Part shown: positions 48,801 through 59,914 of the stretch, piece after piece
How positions within the stretch are numbered: position 1 is the first letter of the stretch
Layout: each line of letters starts with the position of its first letter
Assembly: GCA_910591455.2 (NCBI GenBank)
Contig: OU342807.1
Span: 14,810,594 to 14,874,593 of the forward strand
Reading direction: 5' to 3'
Source: Pholis gunnellus
Taxonomy: Eukaryota > Chordata > Actinopteri > Perciformes > Pholidae
Length of the DNA: 64,000 nt
Notes under the pieces: generated by a model
Databases searched by the model: none
The model's input: the letters and a program-made list of their open reading frames with translations, nothing else
What the model was told of the DNA's origin: nothing
Position numbers and translations under genes: made by a program

Positions 48801-50493
48801 AGATAGTAATACGCCCAACTCTTGTCCACACTTCATTTTTTTTTTTCCCCCATTAAAGTATCCACACAGTGTATTGTTAAAATCCTATAATCCATATTAC
48901 CAATTGGGAAGGAAGTCCATCATCCATATTTCCAGTAAGCATGTCGTTACTGCCGCTGATTCATCATGACAAGTTTAAAACCGCCCTTTCATGCCAACAT
49001 CATAGGTTACTTTAAGTATGAGTCTCAACCTTTTCTTTGGTGTTGCAGGTTGAGGTAATCACTTTGGATTGAGTCAATCGGTTCCAGTGTGCCTATCGAT
49101 TTCAGCTGATTATATTGCTTCTGTCGGACTAAACCACTTACATATGCTTCCTTGTTCATCAAGCAAATGAGGGAAGAAAAAAATAGTTAAGCCATTTAAA
49201 AACATTTTTATTCCAAGGTTCGCTCTGGTTTATCATAAGGTACACGAGTCTTGCTAGACTTAAATTAATAATTCAACAAAAAAAAAAAATACATTAATAA
49301 AACACGCATTTCTTCATAAATATCAGCACTATTCAGAACATAGTATTAAAGTGGAATTTCAGGATTAGGCAGGATTGAAATAATCCTACCAGAGCAGAGG
49401 AAAGACCAAACCACAGGTTAACCATTAAAAAGCAAAGAATGGGATAAAGAGAGCAGAGGAAAGCTCCAAACACGGGGAAAGCAAAGAAAAGCATTATCTA
49501 TTAATATAGCAAGTGAGGCTGGGATAAAACAGACAGAGAAAAACAGTATTGTTTTAATCCTGTCAGTGGGAATCTTCTAATCCCTTGTTGTGAACATCAC
49601 AGAAAGGCGTTGGTGTTTTCCCCTTTTGTTACCGGGGCTAATCCCCGGCTTGCTGGCCCTCAGGTCTGGGGTGGTACATCGATGACACTGTTACACAGCC
49701 TATATATTACTAAAGCCACAGGACACACACACAATGCATGACCTGACACGCCAAACAGATCACTCATGGCAAAGCCCAATGATAGAGCTCCCATTTAAAA
49801 CATCCAGGAAATCTATTCAGTTCAATATACATTTGGCTTCAGTATAATTTTTTACAGGGCTGATAAAGTGAGTTTAATAAAAGAAACTATTACAATTTTT
49901 GGAGTAAATCAACTTTTTTTTCCAAGTAATACAGGAACACGTATTGTTTTTCATCCATATCGTTGTTTTTAGGGGTAAGTTAAGAGGATAATGCGCATTT
50001 GAAGGGCACATAGAAACAATCGTTCCATCCGGGGAAGGTATAAAAAAAGTGGTGAGAGCTGGTATGAAAGTAACGCAGAGACTTTCTCTGAGCCCATTCG
50101 GGTCCGACATGCAGCACTAGCAACGCAAAAAATCTCTAGGAGACGTAATCGTGTCGCACTGTTTTATCCATGAAGTTGTGTTGGATCACAAAAGGAAAAT
50201 TCACTCAAACAATCTTTTTATTGTGACAATGACAAGTTTATTTCATGTGTCATAGTCACGATCACTTGACAGATTATTCCGTCCTTGTGGCAGTTTTTCA
50301 GTGTAGCAGGTCGGGTCTAACTGTCGGGTTTCTTTTGTCCCTTTACAGCAGAGAGTTAGAATTACCTCACACAAAGGTCCGGAACATCAATAGAATAATG
50401 ATTGAGTTTCAAGTAAAATAAGGACTGCGTTTCAAAATGTAATGCTTTATCTTGAAATAAAGTATTTCATTTTTGAAAAAGTCATTTTACTGA
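48801..50493. other. Unassigned sequence
   Basis: AT-rich, including A-rich 49275-49290. 50290-50493 may be more of the hAT element below, but only scattered stops and no clear motif are seen. Confidence 0.4.
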
Positions 50494-50898
50494 CTTGTCC
50501 TTGCCCTGCTTTAAATTCAGTTCATTCAGGTGTGAAGTGATATCGTCCAAAAAAGCCCCAACATGTTATTCTCATCTTCTAAAAAGAGAAATGTGTGTGC
50601 AGGGACTTTTTCTGTAGTTATTGAAACCACTTGTTTCAGCTCTATTCCTCTCTCAAGATTCTGATCATATTGGGCTCATAGGTTTATTTTTCTGTGCCTA
50701 TATTTTGGGTGTGAGTGGGTACGTTTGCTCAAAAGAGTTGTGCTTTGTTTTGTAGTGACGCTTCACATCGCCCCTTTTAATAATCGTCACAGTCTCTGAA
50801 CATATGAGACACACTGGTTTTGCACTGTCCGTGGGAAGACTTAACATATAGGAGTCTGACCATTCTTGGTTAGGGGCTCTGGTCAGATACAACAGCAT
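50494..50898 (-). pseudogene. Broken BED-finger hAT transposase gene
   Basis: Minus strand. A frame at 50898-50698 contains KPVCLICSETVTIIKRGDV then KRHYKTKH: C-x2-C and H-x4-H with the spacing of a BED-type zinc finger, and with the wording seen in GTF2IRD2/ZBED5-like hAT transposases. The frame then stops. About 140 bases further, 50556-50494 reads AFLDDITSHLNELNLKQGK, a block from the middle of the same kind of protein. The catalytic region between or after these is missing, so the copy is internally deleted. BED fingers bind the element's own DNA. Function is lost here. Confidence 0.7.
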
Positions 50899-51108
50899 CT
50901 GGATCCGGACCGTGGTCCACCTAGTAGTGACCGCTACAGTATGGATGAGTATTTAGTTCGCCCTGCCGCTAATGTGGTCGTACTGTCATATTTCACCAAC
51001 AGAATATGTAAAGAGTCGGGGGGAGAAAGACTGATATTGGTCTGGTTGAGCCTGGAATCGTTCTTTGATGTCTCTAAACATCAGTGTCAGAGGAGCAGCA
51101 AAGACCCA

Positions 51109-51172
51109 TGTTTTTAAAGTGGAAATTATACTCTCAAACTACTACAGTATGTTTTTAAGTGGAAATTATACT
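51109..51172. repeat. Short tandem duplication
   Basis: TGTTTTTAAAGTGGAAATTA (51109) recurs as TGTTTTTAAGTGGAAATTAT at 51150, 41 bp apart. They differ by one A. Probably a local duplication near the 5' side of the minus-strand hAT remnant. Confidence 0.8.
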
Positions 51173-52316
51173 TGATATGACGGTTGTGTCTCTGAATAAA
51201 AGATACATTGATGTTATCAATATAACGTTGTCTGAATCTGAATCACTGTTATAGGCCTGTTGTAAACTGTTCTCTACCAGTTATACTGTTCACCCTGTTG
51301 TTGTAAAACAATGAAATGAAAATGAAATACAGTTGTTAAGATAAAGGACATATGTTTGGGATTACATATTAACGATGACATTGTTAGCTGTATACCGTTG
51401 TTACTTTTGACCCAACCATGTGTGTGTTCATCTCAACTGACGGGGTTGAAAGTAACGATGCTCAACGTCCATTCAAAGTCAAAGTATACATGTTCCACAT
51501 TTGGATGAAATTTGCACCTCGTATTGATAGAACAGACAAGTGAGTTGTTGATCGCAAGAAAAAATAATTTCTGTCTGTAGCGTAATCTTTTCAAATGACA
51601 TTTCTCTGAAAAGTGTTCTGTTAATACCTACTCTCACCAACCTCATGCACTCAAACTGATTACAATTGGAACACAATCTGCCTGTTCTTAGTACAACGCT
51701 GCCATGATGGGAGACAAATAAAACTCTCCGGCGTACTTTAAAGGTAACACAACTGTGCTTTCTATATTATACATATATTTTTTTCTTTTCTTTTAATGAT
51801 CTTATTAGATGATTACTGTCATCTCTAGATGCCCGTGTAGTAGCAGTTCAGGGGGAAGAGCCCTTTTAATTTTCCAGTTTCCTCAAACTTTCAAACATTG
51901 TTTGGAATATACTTCTATAACATGCTTTGTTGTCATTTGTCGTTGTTTAGTGTCTGTATGTTTCATCTGTATGACGAAACTTAGCAGTTATGTAATTTGC
52001 TATTTACTCTTAACAAGAGCTGCACCACATAAACTAAATTAAGTCAAATTGATTATAGAAATAATAATAAAAAAGCTTATTATTGGAAATGCGACATGAT
52101 TTTTTAAAACACCTATACTGTATAATAATGCTTATGTAATTAAACTTACTCCCTGACACTCCTCACACTGTGCAAACAGTTTACATGGCTACACCTGTAA
52201 ACAAAAACCTATGCTAACTGCTTGTGTCAGGTATACAACTACAGTAGATCACTGTAGTTTAATATCATGGCAATGATGCAATCTCACCTTAAATGTAAGT
52301 TGTTGATTGGGCCCAG
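51173..52316. other. Unassigned sequence
   Basis: No motif recognised. Confidence 0.4.
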
Positions 52317-52455
52317 GCAGAAACTTCTGGTTGCAAAAAAACAAGATGGCGTCTGCCGAATACCAAGATGGCGACAGTCAAAATGCAAACCTTGGGGCTT
52401 CAAAATTGCAGTCCACAAACCAATGGGTGATGTCACGGTGACTACGTCCACTTTT
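52317..52455 (-). repeat. Fish interspersed repeat (CATAGACTGTATAT type), short copy
   Basis: On the minus strand it reads GTGGACGTAGTCACCGTGAC, then ATCACCCATTGGTTTGTGGA, GAAGCCCCAAGG, CGCCATCTTGG twice and GCAACCAGAAGTTTC. The order matches 33685-33830. The two copies lie in opposite orientation about 18.6 kb apart. Confidence 0.7.
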
Positions 52456-52801
52456 TGTGTACGTGTGATTGGGCCACAGGTTTGAGTTGACAAGCCATTA
52501 GTGTTTTAATACTTTACTGTGTGGGGAGCATCGCACAACATTTTTTGTATTCTACCGTCGCAACAAGTTCTTCCCCAGTCAGGCCCGTTATGAGACATCG
52601 GCACAACGCTGCTTCGACTGCTCATACCAGAACAATGATTCTGCTTTTATCCACTGATGAACACTTTGTGGGAGCAACCATTAAATCTAAGTCTCATTTT
52701 GGTTGCCTGTCAGGGAAAAAAGAAAATAAAACTACAATCATAATATGTCATTATAACACCTTGGTGTCAAGTGGTGACTGCTTTACACAACAGACTCAAA
52801 T

Positions 52802-52835
<34 letters not shown>

Positions 52836-54188
52836 AAAAGAGACCTGCATCCATTTAGCCTCCTCTGGAGGATAGTCTGACATCGCCTTGCCTGGCGGCT
52901 TAAAGTTATGATGTCAGTGGGTCATAGTGGTTTATGGGATTAAGCCCCTGGAGGAAGTCAGAGGCTCTTTAAAGCCAGGACAAAACAGCCTCTAAATTTA
53001 ATTGAGGTTGCAAGTGGGCGCAATAACAATGATCGCCTTTATCGTAAAAGGCAAGGAGGCATAGTGTGCTTTAGGGTTGTTAATATTAACAATAAGAGCC
53101 AAAAATAGTTATGAGCGGATCCAATTGAACTGCAAAAAGAATACAGATGGGAGACTGGTGCTGTAGTAAAGTAATATACTTATGACAAGTGGCAGGACAA
53201 TTATGTGAAAGAGATACATGAATTGATATTTAAAAACACAAAACCTGTTGTCGTTGGGAAAATCCATCGCGCTCTCCTGACAGCTGTGTGGCTTCTCTTC
53301 AATACTTCAGCATGAGAGAAGAGCAGATGTAGCACAAAGTACAAGTCTTCAACATGGCATCAGTCCATATTGTGACATGGACGCCTACACACTACTGATC
53401 TGTCTGAAATCTCTCCAAGCAGCCTAAATTGATTGAAGCTTATAGAGGAATGGTACTCTGAATATTTCTGCCTTGACAGAAAACGGCTTCAAAGCCTTCC
53501 TAACACAACTTTTGACTTTACAGAAGATCATCCTATCTCCAAAATCCATAATCAGGAAGTTGGTACTGTCTCCCGCTCAACTCTAAGTGCATCGTTTTGT
53601 GTGTATTGGCCCTTTGAGATGCCATTATTCCAATTTCAGTGAAAACTTCCTCTTCGTTTGAGTCTGTCTTCGTATTTCATCTCCCCTAAAAAAAGAAATA
53701 ATGTAATGCACTTTTTAGGATCAAGCTTCTCTCCTTTCTCGGAGAGAGATTAGCATAATTTTACAGCAGGATTTCCTCTGGCTAAGACTTCAAATCTATC
53801 CTGAAATCCCAGCTGAAGTGGAGCCTTTCCCTTATTTGTTTTTTTTTTGTTTTACAGAAATACGATGAATGAATTTAGTGAGATTGTAAGAGCTGAAGTG
53901 AAAAGGGATCATGCGTGTGGGTATATTAGAGGACAAAGATGGACGGCATGCTGATTTAGCTTATACCCGTGTGTGTGTGTGAATTAGTGTCCACTGTTAT
54001 GGTGAAAACAGTCTCGAGAGAGAAATGCGGTCTGAAGTCAAACAGGCATCAATCAGCAACGAGGTGTAGCGAAAATCCACGTCCTAGGTAGAATGTAAAA
54101 CAGCACAGAAGTACAAGGATGTGCAGAGGCTAAGTCAACACACGCTTTAATAAAGGAGCTTTGTTCAATTGAACATCGACATAGCAGC
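52456..54188. other. Mostly unique non-coding sequence
   Basis: A (CA)n tract at 52803-52833. 52900-53120 is repeat-free with GGGATTAAGCCCC and AACAATGATCGCC words and could be regulatory, but there is no further support. Confidence 0.45.
52803..52833. repeat. (CA)15 microsatellite
   Basis: Perfect CA units over 31 bp. Confidence 0.96.
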
Positions 54189-55265
54189 TAGGCTGTGAAT
54201 TGGCAAGCACCCTTACCATACGATACGTATCGCGATACATGTGTCACAATACGATGAGATACATATTGCAATACTCAATATTTCTTTTTATGGAAAATGT
54301 AAAAATAGAGGTGAAAATACGACTTGCTGTCTATCACCTGGATAGTCTAATACGTAAATCACATATTGATAACTCAGCGGACAAATTGCATTATTTTCCT
54401 ATTGTGTCACTGACCACTCTTAACTTACATGTAGATGCAATAAACATAATTAAGTGCAGTTTTCAGTAACTCTGCGACGTTATTGCCTGTATGGCTCTCG
54501 TGCCTCGTCTGTGTCTGTCAAACTAGTTCCCACTCCTCAGAGATGTGCTGCGACATAAACATAACATACCACTCTCTGGTTCCAGACGTCCATCCATCCA
54601 TCACACGTCAGGGCTGCTCTCTCTGCAGGGATGAGCAATGTTTTGACACATTTCTTCACCTCTTCGTAGATCCTGGGTACAGCTACATCCGTCATGTGTC
54701 GGCCAGTCGGGATCACATAGTGTTCATCGTATGCCTGAAGCCGGGCTTTTTCAACCACACTATATGGCTGCAAATCATTGCAAATGTATCCAGTGTAGTT
54801 TGCCTCCAGTCCACAGGTTTCGGCTGAGGTTGCTGTGCCGCTAGTCCAGCTGCGTGGTGTCTTGTTAAGTGTCACTGCAAGTTGGTTGTGTTCCCTAAAT
54901 ATTTGACTGTAGCTTTGCAAAGCTTGCAGACTGCACTTGCTGTATCAGAGTCATCACTCCCTGACTTGTTTTTGAAACCAATGGTGCACCCAAACATCGG
55001 CTTGGAAAGCTGAAGGCGCTCTTGTGTTTCGGGTTTGTGTCCGTGCCGCCATGTCGTGATATTGGCCGGACCATGTGAGAGGCCGACAGCTCGCTGGCCT
55101 TAGCTTAGTAGGAGCTAGGCAGCGAGATCTACAGGAGTGGAAGAGACAGTCGATTGACAAACGCATTCATTAATTGAAATTAGAAGTTTTTAAATCCGTT
55201 TGAATCTTTTTTTTTATTTTTATTTTTTTTATGAATCGATAGTTGCGGAAATATATATACCAATG
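54189..55265 (-). mobile_element. Internally deleted hAT (ZBED-type) transposon
   Basis: On the plus strand the left end reads TAGGCTGTGAATTGGCAAGC then CATACGATACGTATCGCGAT, a terminus typical of fish hAT elements associated with ZBED-like transposases. The transposase remnant is on the minus strand (54537-54997), so this is the element's 3' end. The 5' end probably lies near 55230-55265 (ATGAATCGATAGTTGCGG) but is not sharply defined. The length is about 1.1 kb, well short of a full element, because most of the catalytic domain is missing. Confidence 0.65.
54501..54997 (-). pseudogene. hAT transposase N-terminus, frameshifted
   Basis: Possible ATG at 54997-54995, then FGCTIGFKNKS, the zinc-binding VCKLCKATVKYLGNTTNL (CKLC at 54928-54917), a TGA, and HLTRHH: a BED finger with one stop in it. 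The frame then changes and NDLQPYSVVEKARLQAYDE and ERAALTCDGWMDVW follow (within 54537-54800), the latter matching the hAT block that holds a catalytic aspartate (C-D-G-W). One more base shift is needed to read HISEEWEL at about 54536-54515. There are at least one stop and two frameshifts. The C-terminal dimerisation block is absent. Confidence 0.75.
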
Positions 55266-56116
55266 CTTCTGATCTCGTTTCATGCACCTTTTAAGTATTT
55301 GTTCCAGAAACTCATTCTGCTGCTGACAGCAATTTTTTGATTGTCAACCCTCCCTTTCTCCAGTCATGCATCCAAGCACCAGCTTACCTGTTTTTCCAGT
55401 ATTCAAAGACAAGTGTTTTTACTTGAGTACACCAAAACTTTGATGTGATTTATAGTCTGATACTATAGGACACAAAAGGTTGAAATTGCTTTGTCTCACT
55501 TTTCTCACATCGGAGGGCACAATGGATAAAGCTGGATGCTCGTCTGTCACGTTTGACATCTCCGGAGATCTCACTCTGGTCTAATTTTGATGAAAGTTGG
55601 AGGAGTGATGCGTCTTCATACTCTGATCTGACGTTTGAAAAATCATATCGATTGGCCTAATGGGGACACGGTATTTAAAGGTCAAACTTTTAAACTCAGA
55701 AAGTCCATACAGTCGCTTCTACAGCAGTGCTTCGATTTGATTTGCTGTTCTAGCGTGATGCCACTCTAGTGTTCACCACTTTGAAAAAAATTCACTTGAC
55801 TCTCCTGAGGTCATAGAGAATCAGAATAAAGAGGAATTATTTATTTTCGCCGCGTGTGGGCACCCGACAGCGACAATAAGGCCAGCTTATCTGGGACTTA
55901 CTCACTAGGTACAATGCAGCAATAGCAGTTATATTGATCACGGTTAATGATGGTTATAAGCAACTGCTAAGGTATGTATGGAGGTAAGCTCCTCTTGGGT
56001 ATTGAGGGCAAATATTTCTGAATTGCAGAATACTCCCAAACGCACTCCAGCGGCTGTATTGGAGCGAGTCGCTCAAGTTGAAAATCTGCTTTGCGTTTGT
56101 GAACATACCTTTACAG
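55266..56116. repeat. Unassigned sequence with a third modular-repeat fragment
   Basis: 55545-55680 contains TCTAATTTTGATGAAAGTTG, GAGGAGTGATGCGTC and AAAATCATATCGATTGGCCT. These resemble units of fish modular repeats of the GGGGGCGCT class. The remainder is unrecognised. Confidence 0.35.
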
Positions 56117-56203
56117 TGTGTGTGCCAAGCTGAGCTGTTAGCTCTTGGCAAGAAAAAAACAAAAAGATGTGTTTCCCGAAATGTCAAACTATTCCTTAAA
56201 TGT
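56117..56203 (+). repeat. Fish interspersed repeat, tail fragment
   Basis: CTCTTGGCAAGAAAAAAAC, TTTCCCGAAATGTCAAACTA and TTCCTTAAAT match the tail family of 37711 and 41665. Confidence 0.55.
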
Positions 56204-56722
56204 ACAAGTCGGGACAGTTTATGTACATTTTACAAGACAGTGTTTTCTTGTGCCATTTAATTGCTCTGTCGTTCCCCAAAAAGTCTGCTCACCTGCTCTA
56301 CTTTGCTGCTGCCCCCCCCATGGCTTCCACCCACCCGACATCCACATTCTCTGATGTCCTCATCAACTCGTGCCACACTTGTCCCCAAAAGAGTAAACCG
56401 CTATACTGCACCAATTTTACAGTTCATCCCACTCTTTCATTATAAAGTGGCATTGTTTGCACAGTCTGCAAAACATGTGTTTGAATATTACACCACTTTC
56501 ACCTTAGGGATTTAGTCCAGGCTCCTTATTGCTCATGATTTATTTTTCCATCTGATCCTACTCAGTATAACTACCTCATGGTGCAATGCTCCACTGAACC
56601 CCAGCACACTCGCCATCTGCCTCTGCACAATACTGCATTACATGCTGCTTGGATTCCTATAATGGATAATTCTGTATTTTCTGTAGCACTGTACCCCGAT
56701 TCATCCAGTGTATATTAGCATA
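56204..56722. other. Unassigned sequence left of the Tc1 element
   Basis: No motif recognised. C7 run near 56313. Confidence 0.4.
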
Positions 56723-57484
56723 TACACTCACCGGCCACTTTATTAGGCACCCCTGTTCAATTGTTTAACACAAATAGCTAATCAGCCAATCACATGGCAG
56801 CAACTCAATGCATTTAGGCATCTAGACGTGGTGAAGACGACTTGCTGAAGTGCAAAGCGAGCATCAGAAAGGGTAAGTGACTTTGAACGTGGCATGGTTG
56901 TTGGTGCCAAACGGGCTGGTCTGAGTATTTCAAAAACTGCTGATCTACTGGGATTTTCACGCGCAACCATCTCTAGGGTTTACGGAGAATGGTCCGAAAA
57001 AGAGAAATTATTCAGTGAGCGGGAGTTGTGTGGATGAAAATGCAGAGTGGTTAGAGATGATAGAAAGGCAACAGTAGCTCAAATAACCACTCGTTACAGC
57101 CAAGGTATGCAGAATACCATCTCTGAATGCACAACACGAGGAACCTTGAAGCATATGGGCTACAGCAGCAGAAGACCACACCGGGTGCCACTCCTGTCAG
57201 CTAAGAACAGGAAACAACAATTCGCACAGGCTCACCAAAATTGGACAATGGAAGATTGGAAAAACGTTGCCTGGTCTGACGAGTCTCGATTTCAGCTGCG
57301 ACATTCAGATGGTAGAGTCAGAATTTGACTTAAACAACAGGAAAACATGCATCCATCTTACCTTGTATCAACAGTTCAGGATGCTGCTGGTGGTGGTGTA
57401 ATGATGTGGGGGATATTTTCTTGCCACACTTTGGGCCCCTTAGTACCAATTGAGCATGGTTTAAACGCCACGGCCTACCTGAGA
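56723..57484 (+). mobile_element. Tc1-like transposon, 5' part only
   Basis: Starts TACACTCACCGGCCACTTTA, the well-known terminus of a fish Tc1-like element, directly after a TA. The 5' UTR and the N-terminal half of the transposase gene follow. The match to the family ends abruptly after GGCCTACCTGAG at about 57484. The opposite terminal repeat, which should repeat GGCCGGTGAG, was not found downstream. About 760 bp are kept. The missing 3' part removes the rest of the catalytic domain and one inverted repeat. Confidence 0.85.
56870..57484 (+). pseudogene. Tc1-like transposase, truncated and broken
   Basis: Readable blocks in order: SDFERGMVVGAKRAGLSIS and FSRATISRVYGEW (paired-like helix-turn-helix DNA-binding domain), then after a stop and a deletion of about 40 bases RKATVAQITTRYSQ, SRRPHRVPLLSAKN and WSDESRFQLRHSDGR (57270-57320), which holds the first catalytic Asp of the DD[E/D] triad. 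The frame stops at 57326-57328 where a Trp codon is expected. The next block reads GGYF and TLWAP only in pieces. The second Asp and the final acidic residue lie in the missing part. Confidence 0.85.
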
Positions 57485-58335
57485 TATGATCTTATGTACA
57501 AATCAATTATAAGTTGAGGACATATGTAAATTAGCTGGTCATTCTTATACAATTAAATATACTAATACAAGACAATGGTGTCCCGTCTCATTTACACATG
57601 CCAATGAGGTCTGGAGCATTATTTGCTTGTCTAGCCATTTGTTGAATACAGGGCTGCTTCTTATGATCATTTGACGGATGACAGTGTAGAGGCAGACTGG
57701 AAACGGGGAGAAAGAGAGGGGTATGACATGCAACAAACATCCTGAAAAAACTTGGGACGTTGCAGTCACGTGGTGTGCATTGTAACCAGGGGTGTAACGG
57801 TTTAATGTGGTCTCTAACATTTGAACACGTTCTTTTCCCGATTAGACTAAAGACTAGAAATCTGAACCAACTTTCTCAATACTTGACAGTGTTCCATACT
57901 CAATGCATCACACACACACACACGGTTGGTACTCCTTTTATACTCGTTACAAAAACGCATGCTCGTGGAAATCTATCATTTGAAAATATAATTACTTTTT
58001 TCAGTTCAAAGCCTCATTGCACTGTGTAATGCAAATGTATTCATTTCAAACGGGGGATATTGAGGCTGTTCCATGTGTATGAATGTGCATGAGTCACTTC
58101 AGACTGTCGCCTGTTTGATCAGAGGCGCCCTCAGATGTCATACGGTTTTAAATGTGTTCTTCAGTCGAAAAGTCTATTTGTAGATGTTGAGGTATGAGTC
58201 TCTTTGTGTGTGCGTGTGTCTGAAGCCCACTCAGAGTTCCCACTGTAGACACTGAAGGTCTCTCTTGTTTTCCCAAGTGGCGTTGATTGGGAAACAGCTC
58301 CAGGCAACCCCTAGGCCCTGCCTCTTGTTCCTTTA

Positions 58336-58337
<2 letters not shown>
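57485..58337. other. Unassigned sequence with one hAT-like terminus
   Basis: At 57787-57800 CAGGGGTGTAACGG is an exact hAT-like end of the type at 17419. Here the following TTTAATGTGG differs from that element and no matching second end was found. CA7 run at 57908-57921. Confidence 0.4.

Positions 58338-58378
<41 letters not shown>
58338..58378. repeat. (GT)20 microsatellite
   Basis: Perfect GT units over 41 bp. Confidence 0.96.
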
Positions 58379-58381
<3 letters not shown>

Positions 58382-58439
58382 ATTGTGCCCTGGTCTCCCA
58401 CTCACACTGCTTCATCTTGATTAGCAGCTGCTAACTTTA

Positions 58440-58870
58440 GATGAAAAAAAATCAGGAGAAGAAATAAAAAAAGGGAAGGAAATAGAGGGTTGAGCTTCTG
58501 GGCTTTAGACCCGATTCAAAAGTTCATGTAACAATATTGGGCTTCCTAAAAGGGAAAAACAAGTCAAGGGAAGAGAGGGCTACGGGCAAAAACCAAAAGG
58601 AGAATAGACAAAAACTTCAGCTTATTGAGCGGGTGAACAAACATACTTTTGGCAGGGCAGTGATGCAGACGGGTAAGAAAGGGGGAAAGGGAAAGTGGTC
58701 AGAAAGGAAGTAGGAAGTAAAGACAGAAGACACATGGAGGAAAGAGGATGAGACCAAGGTGGAAACTTGGAGGAGGAATAAATCAGAATGTAAGAATTAC
58801 TGCCAGGTGTTTGAACTTTGAGAAAGGCAGTGTTTGAGGATAAAGCATGAAGGATAAAGGTTTGTTGGAG
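58440..58870. repeat. Purine-rich tract
   Basis: Plus strand rich in A and G (GAAGAAATAAAAAAAGGGAAGG, ended and resumed several times) over about 400 bp, like that at 1600-1905. No fixed period. Confidence 0.55.
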
Positions 58871-59509
58871 CCGAGGGGCTCTCTCTCTCTACGTCTCTTG
58901 CTTTCTCTTTCTCTTACTCAGACAAGGCTGATTGAGCGTCTACCTGCAACCACCGTGCACACACACACATATGCACATGCGTGAGTTCAAGGCAGGATGA
59001 GACAGCTTTATCATAGGTCTGCAGATTGATCTGGAAGTGTCCAGCAAGGCCGTGTGCAGTAGAGGCTGAATGATGCACAAAAGTAAAAATGCCCCACTTC
59101 ATTGAACATCTAACAAAATAAACTGTTTCTCTTTATTATTGGTTCGTCAATTCATGCTTGCTGAAAGATACAAGGAGGTCCCCTGGTACTTGCACTGTCG
59201 TGCTCATTGTAAGGCAGGCTAATGGCCTCTTCAAAATGTAAAAAAAAGGAAATATTTAGTGAATCAATGTTACTATCAATTCCAAAGCACATTCTAAAAA
59301 ATGAATGAAATAATGCTTCAAAAGTGAAAAAAGATCCCTGCCAGAAACATATGACTTATTTATTGCCTCCAAATTCAGTAGAACTTCCTGCTGGTTTCCT
59401 ACTTTCTGTGACGCTGATGAATTTGTAAAGATGAGAAACAACACACTATAGAATCGATTTGGAAAAGACGTACCATTGTTCTGCCCCTTGTTTACCTTTG
59501 ATCACGTCG

Positions 59510-59890
59510 CAGCGTCTCAGCGCGCGGGCTTCAATTAGGTTGAAAGAGCGGTGGGAGTTTCGGCGGAGATTGAGAAGCCTACGAACTCTGCGCGCTACAT
59601 AACAAGAGCACGTCTCAAACAATGCTCTTCATCTTTTCAGAGAGCTGTCTATACTCCTTTGCGCACTCGCTCCCAGATCTCAGGAGGGAAGTCGGAAAAG
59701 CATTAGAGCTTCGTCTCCATTCACTTTCATCTCGCATCTCTTTTTAATACCTCCTCCTTTCTGTGGTTTTCTCTCTTTCCGCTCTCTCCCTCAGCTGTTC
59801 TAGCAGTGCGTAGAGTGTGAAGTATATTCCCAGTCAATCAGCGAACGGTATTTGGTGGAGTTTGAAAGACTTAACAACTACTGTTCGCAG
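59510..59890 (+). promoter_or_regulatory. Candidate TATA-less promoter and non-coding first exon
   Basis: CpG-richer than the neighbourhood (CGCAGCGTCTCAGCGCGCGGG near 59508-59528, TTTCGGCGGAG, CTGCGCGCTAC), followed by a pyrimidine-rich stretch and then TGTTCGCAG/GTACTG, a good splice-donor match with the exon ending at 59890. The first intron would start just before the GT tract. No ATG opens a credible protein, so it would be a 5' UTR exon of a gene lying further right, or a long non-coding RNA. No TATA box seen. Confidence 0.3.
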
Positions 59891-59894
59891 GTAC

Positions 59895-59914
59895 TGTGTG
59901 TGTGTGTGTGTGTG
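59895..59914. repeat. (TG)10 microsatellite
   Basis: Ten TG units, starting four bases after the candidate splice donor. Confidence 0.93.
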
